DNA of 64,000 nucleotides. Source: Brevibacillus brevis. GTDB taxonomy: Bacteria > Bacillota > Bacilli > Brevibacillales > Brevibacillaceae. Below the pieces are notes generated by a model. It did no database searches, had not been told where the DNA came from, and worked only from the letters and a program-made list of their open reading frames with translations. The stretch is from NCBI RefSeq assembly GCF_022026395.1, contig NZ_CP041767.1:88501-152500 (forward strand), read 5' to 3'. The translations under genes were made by a program, and so were the position numbers. The stretch's first letter is position 1. Every line of letters starts with the position of its first letter. Below are positions 63,755 to 64,000 of the stretch, one piece after another.

Positions 63755-63783
63755 TTGACAGCACATGATCCACGCGCTACAAT
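63755..63783 (+). promoter_or_regulatory. Upstream promoter of the tRNA-Ser unit
   Basis: TTGACA, 17 bases, TACAAT. Near-consensus sigma-A, about 145 bases ahead of the tRNA. Confidence 0.7.
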
Positions 63784-63848
63784 GGCTATTGTGCCTAGCA
63801 GAAAAGTTATGTCACATTGAACTTTTTAAGTTTCTTTGAAAAAAGTTC

Positions 63849-63877
63849 TTGCGTTTCAGATGAATGCATGCTAACAT
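63849..63877 (+). promoter_or_regulatory. Proximal promoter of the tRNA-Ser unit
   Basis: TTGCGT, 17 bases, TAACAT, preceded by an A-rich stretch like an UP element. About 50 bases ahead of the tRNA. Confidence 0.5.
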
Positions 63878-63929
63878 ATGAATTCTGAAAGGCAAACAAG
63901 CGGATCGCTTTGATCCACTTCAAATATAT

Positions 63930-64000
63930 GGATGGATGTCCGAGCGGCCGAAGGAGCACGATTGGAAATCGTGTAGGCGGTGTCGAACCGTCTCGTGGGT
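63930..64000 (+). tRNA. tRNA-Ser(GGA), 5' part, cut by window end
   Basis: It begins GGATGGATGTCCGAGCGGCC (acceptor strand and D-arm). The anticodon stem-loop CACGATT-GGA-AATCGTG follows with GGA at 63964-63966. The long class II variable arm GGCGGTGTCGAACCGTCTC is seen before the sequence ends. The T-arm and the 3' acceptor strand lie outside the window. Confidence 0.93.

Noticed and set aside
63579..63773. 64-codon minus-strand frame near the tRNA
   Set aside because: It contains the 16-bp palindrome and overlaps the toxin promoter and the upstream tRNA promoter. No translation signals.

Overview
The window is a chromosomal segment from an endospore-forming Gram-positive bacterium, close to the replication origin. 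Gene order follows the Bacillus subtilis block yaaL-bofA-gin-yaaO-tmk-darA-yaaR-holB-ricT-yabA-yabB-yazA-rsmI-abrB-metS-tatD-yabE-rnmV-rsmA-veg-sspF-ispE-purR-ridA-spoVG-glmU-prs-ctc-pth-fin-mfd-spoVT-spoVB-mazG-rqcP-yabP-yabQ-divIC-yabR-spoIIE-yabS-yabT-tilS-hpt-ftsH. Base composition is near 50% GC. Codon use, the AbrB variant with a zinc-ribbon-like tail and the set of inserted genes fit Brevibacillus or a close relative; that genus call is inference. Nearly all genes lie on the + strand. The minus-strand exceptions look like later insertions or independently regulated units.

Layout. 1-11 kb: a CPBP membrane protease, the sporulation regulators bofA and gin, thymidylate kinase, the clamp-loader subunit holB, the regulators ricT and yabA, and rRNA/tRNA methylation genes. 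An orphan membrane protein and a degenerate relative of UDP-glucose dehydrogenase sit between bofA and gin. 11-19 kb: an orphan methyltransferase, abrB on the minus strand with Spo0A boxes, a methionine T-box in front of metS, tatD, the cell-wall protein yabE and the 5S/16S rRNA maturation genes rnmV and rsmA. 19-27 kb: veg behind tandem near-consensus promoters, sspF, ispE, purR, ridA, spoVG, a COG0523 GTPase, glmU, prs, and rplY/ctc behind a leader hairpin that occludes its ribosome-binding site. 27-37 kb: pth, fin, mfd, a PrsA-like foldase, spoVT, a SpoVB-like flippase, mazG and rqcP.

37-41.3 kb is an insertion relative to B. subtilis: a large membrane protein ending in a GDYXXLXY domain and a secreted repeat protein ending in a copper-amine-oxidase-N-like domain. 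41.4-52.8 kb resumes the sporulation/division cluster, with a split threonine/serine exporter inserted between yabT and tilS. 52.8-53.1 kb is a gene-free stretch holding a roughly 210-bp imperfect long inverted repeat. 53-63 kb carries a HAD phosphatase, nadA, a PCYCGC lipoprotein, a zinc uptake operon with its Zur regulator and Zur-type boxes, nadB-nadC, coaX and a GNAT acetyltransferase. The last kilobase holds a probable type I toxin-antitoxin locus (small hydrophobic peptide convergent with a structured RNA, sharing one terminator) and the 5' part of a tRNA-Ser(GGA).

The block joins DNA replication and translation housekeeping with entry into sporulation. Spo0A-type sites precede abrB, yabE and spoIIE. 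A sigma-H-like promoter precedes spoVG. The mother-cell and forespore regulators bofA, gin, fin and spoVT and the coat/cortex genes yabP and yabQ are all present. No CRISPR array, rRNA gene, prophage or intact insertion sequence was seen.
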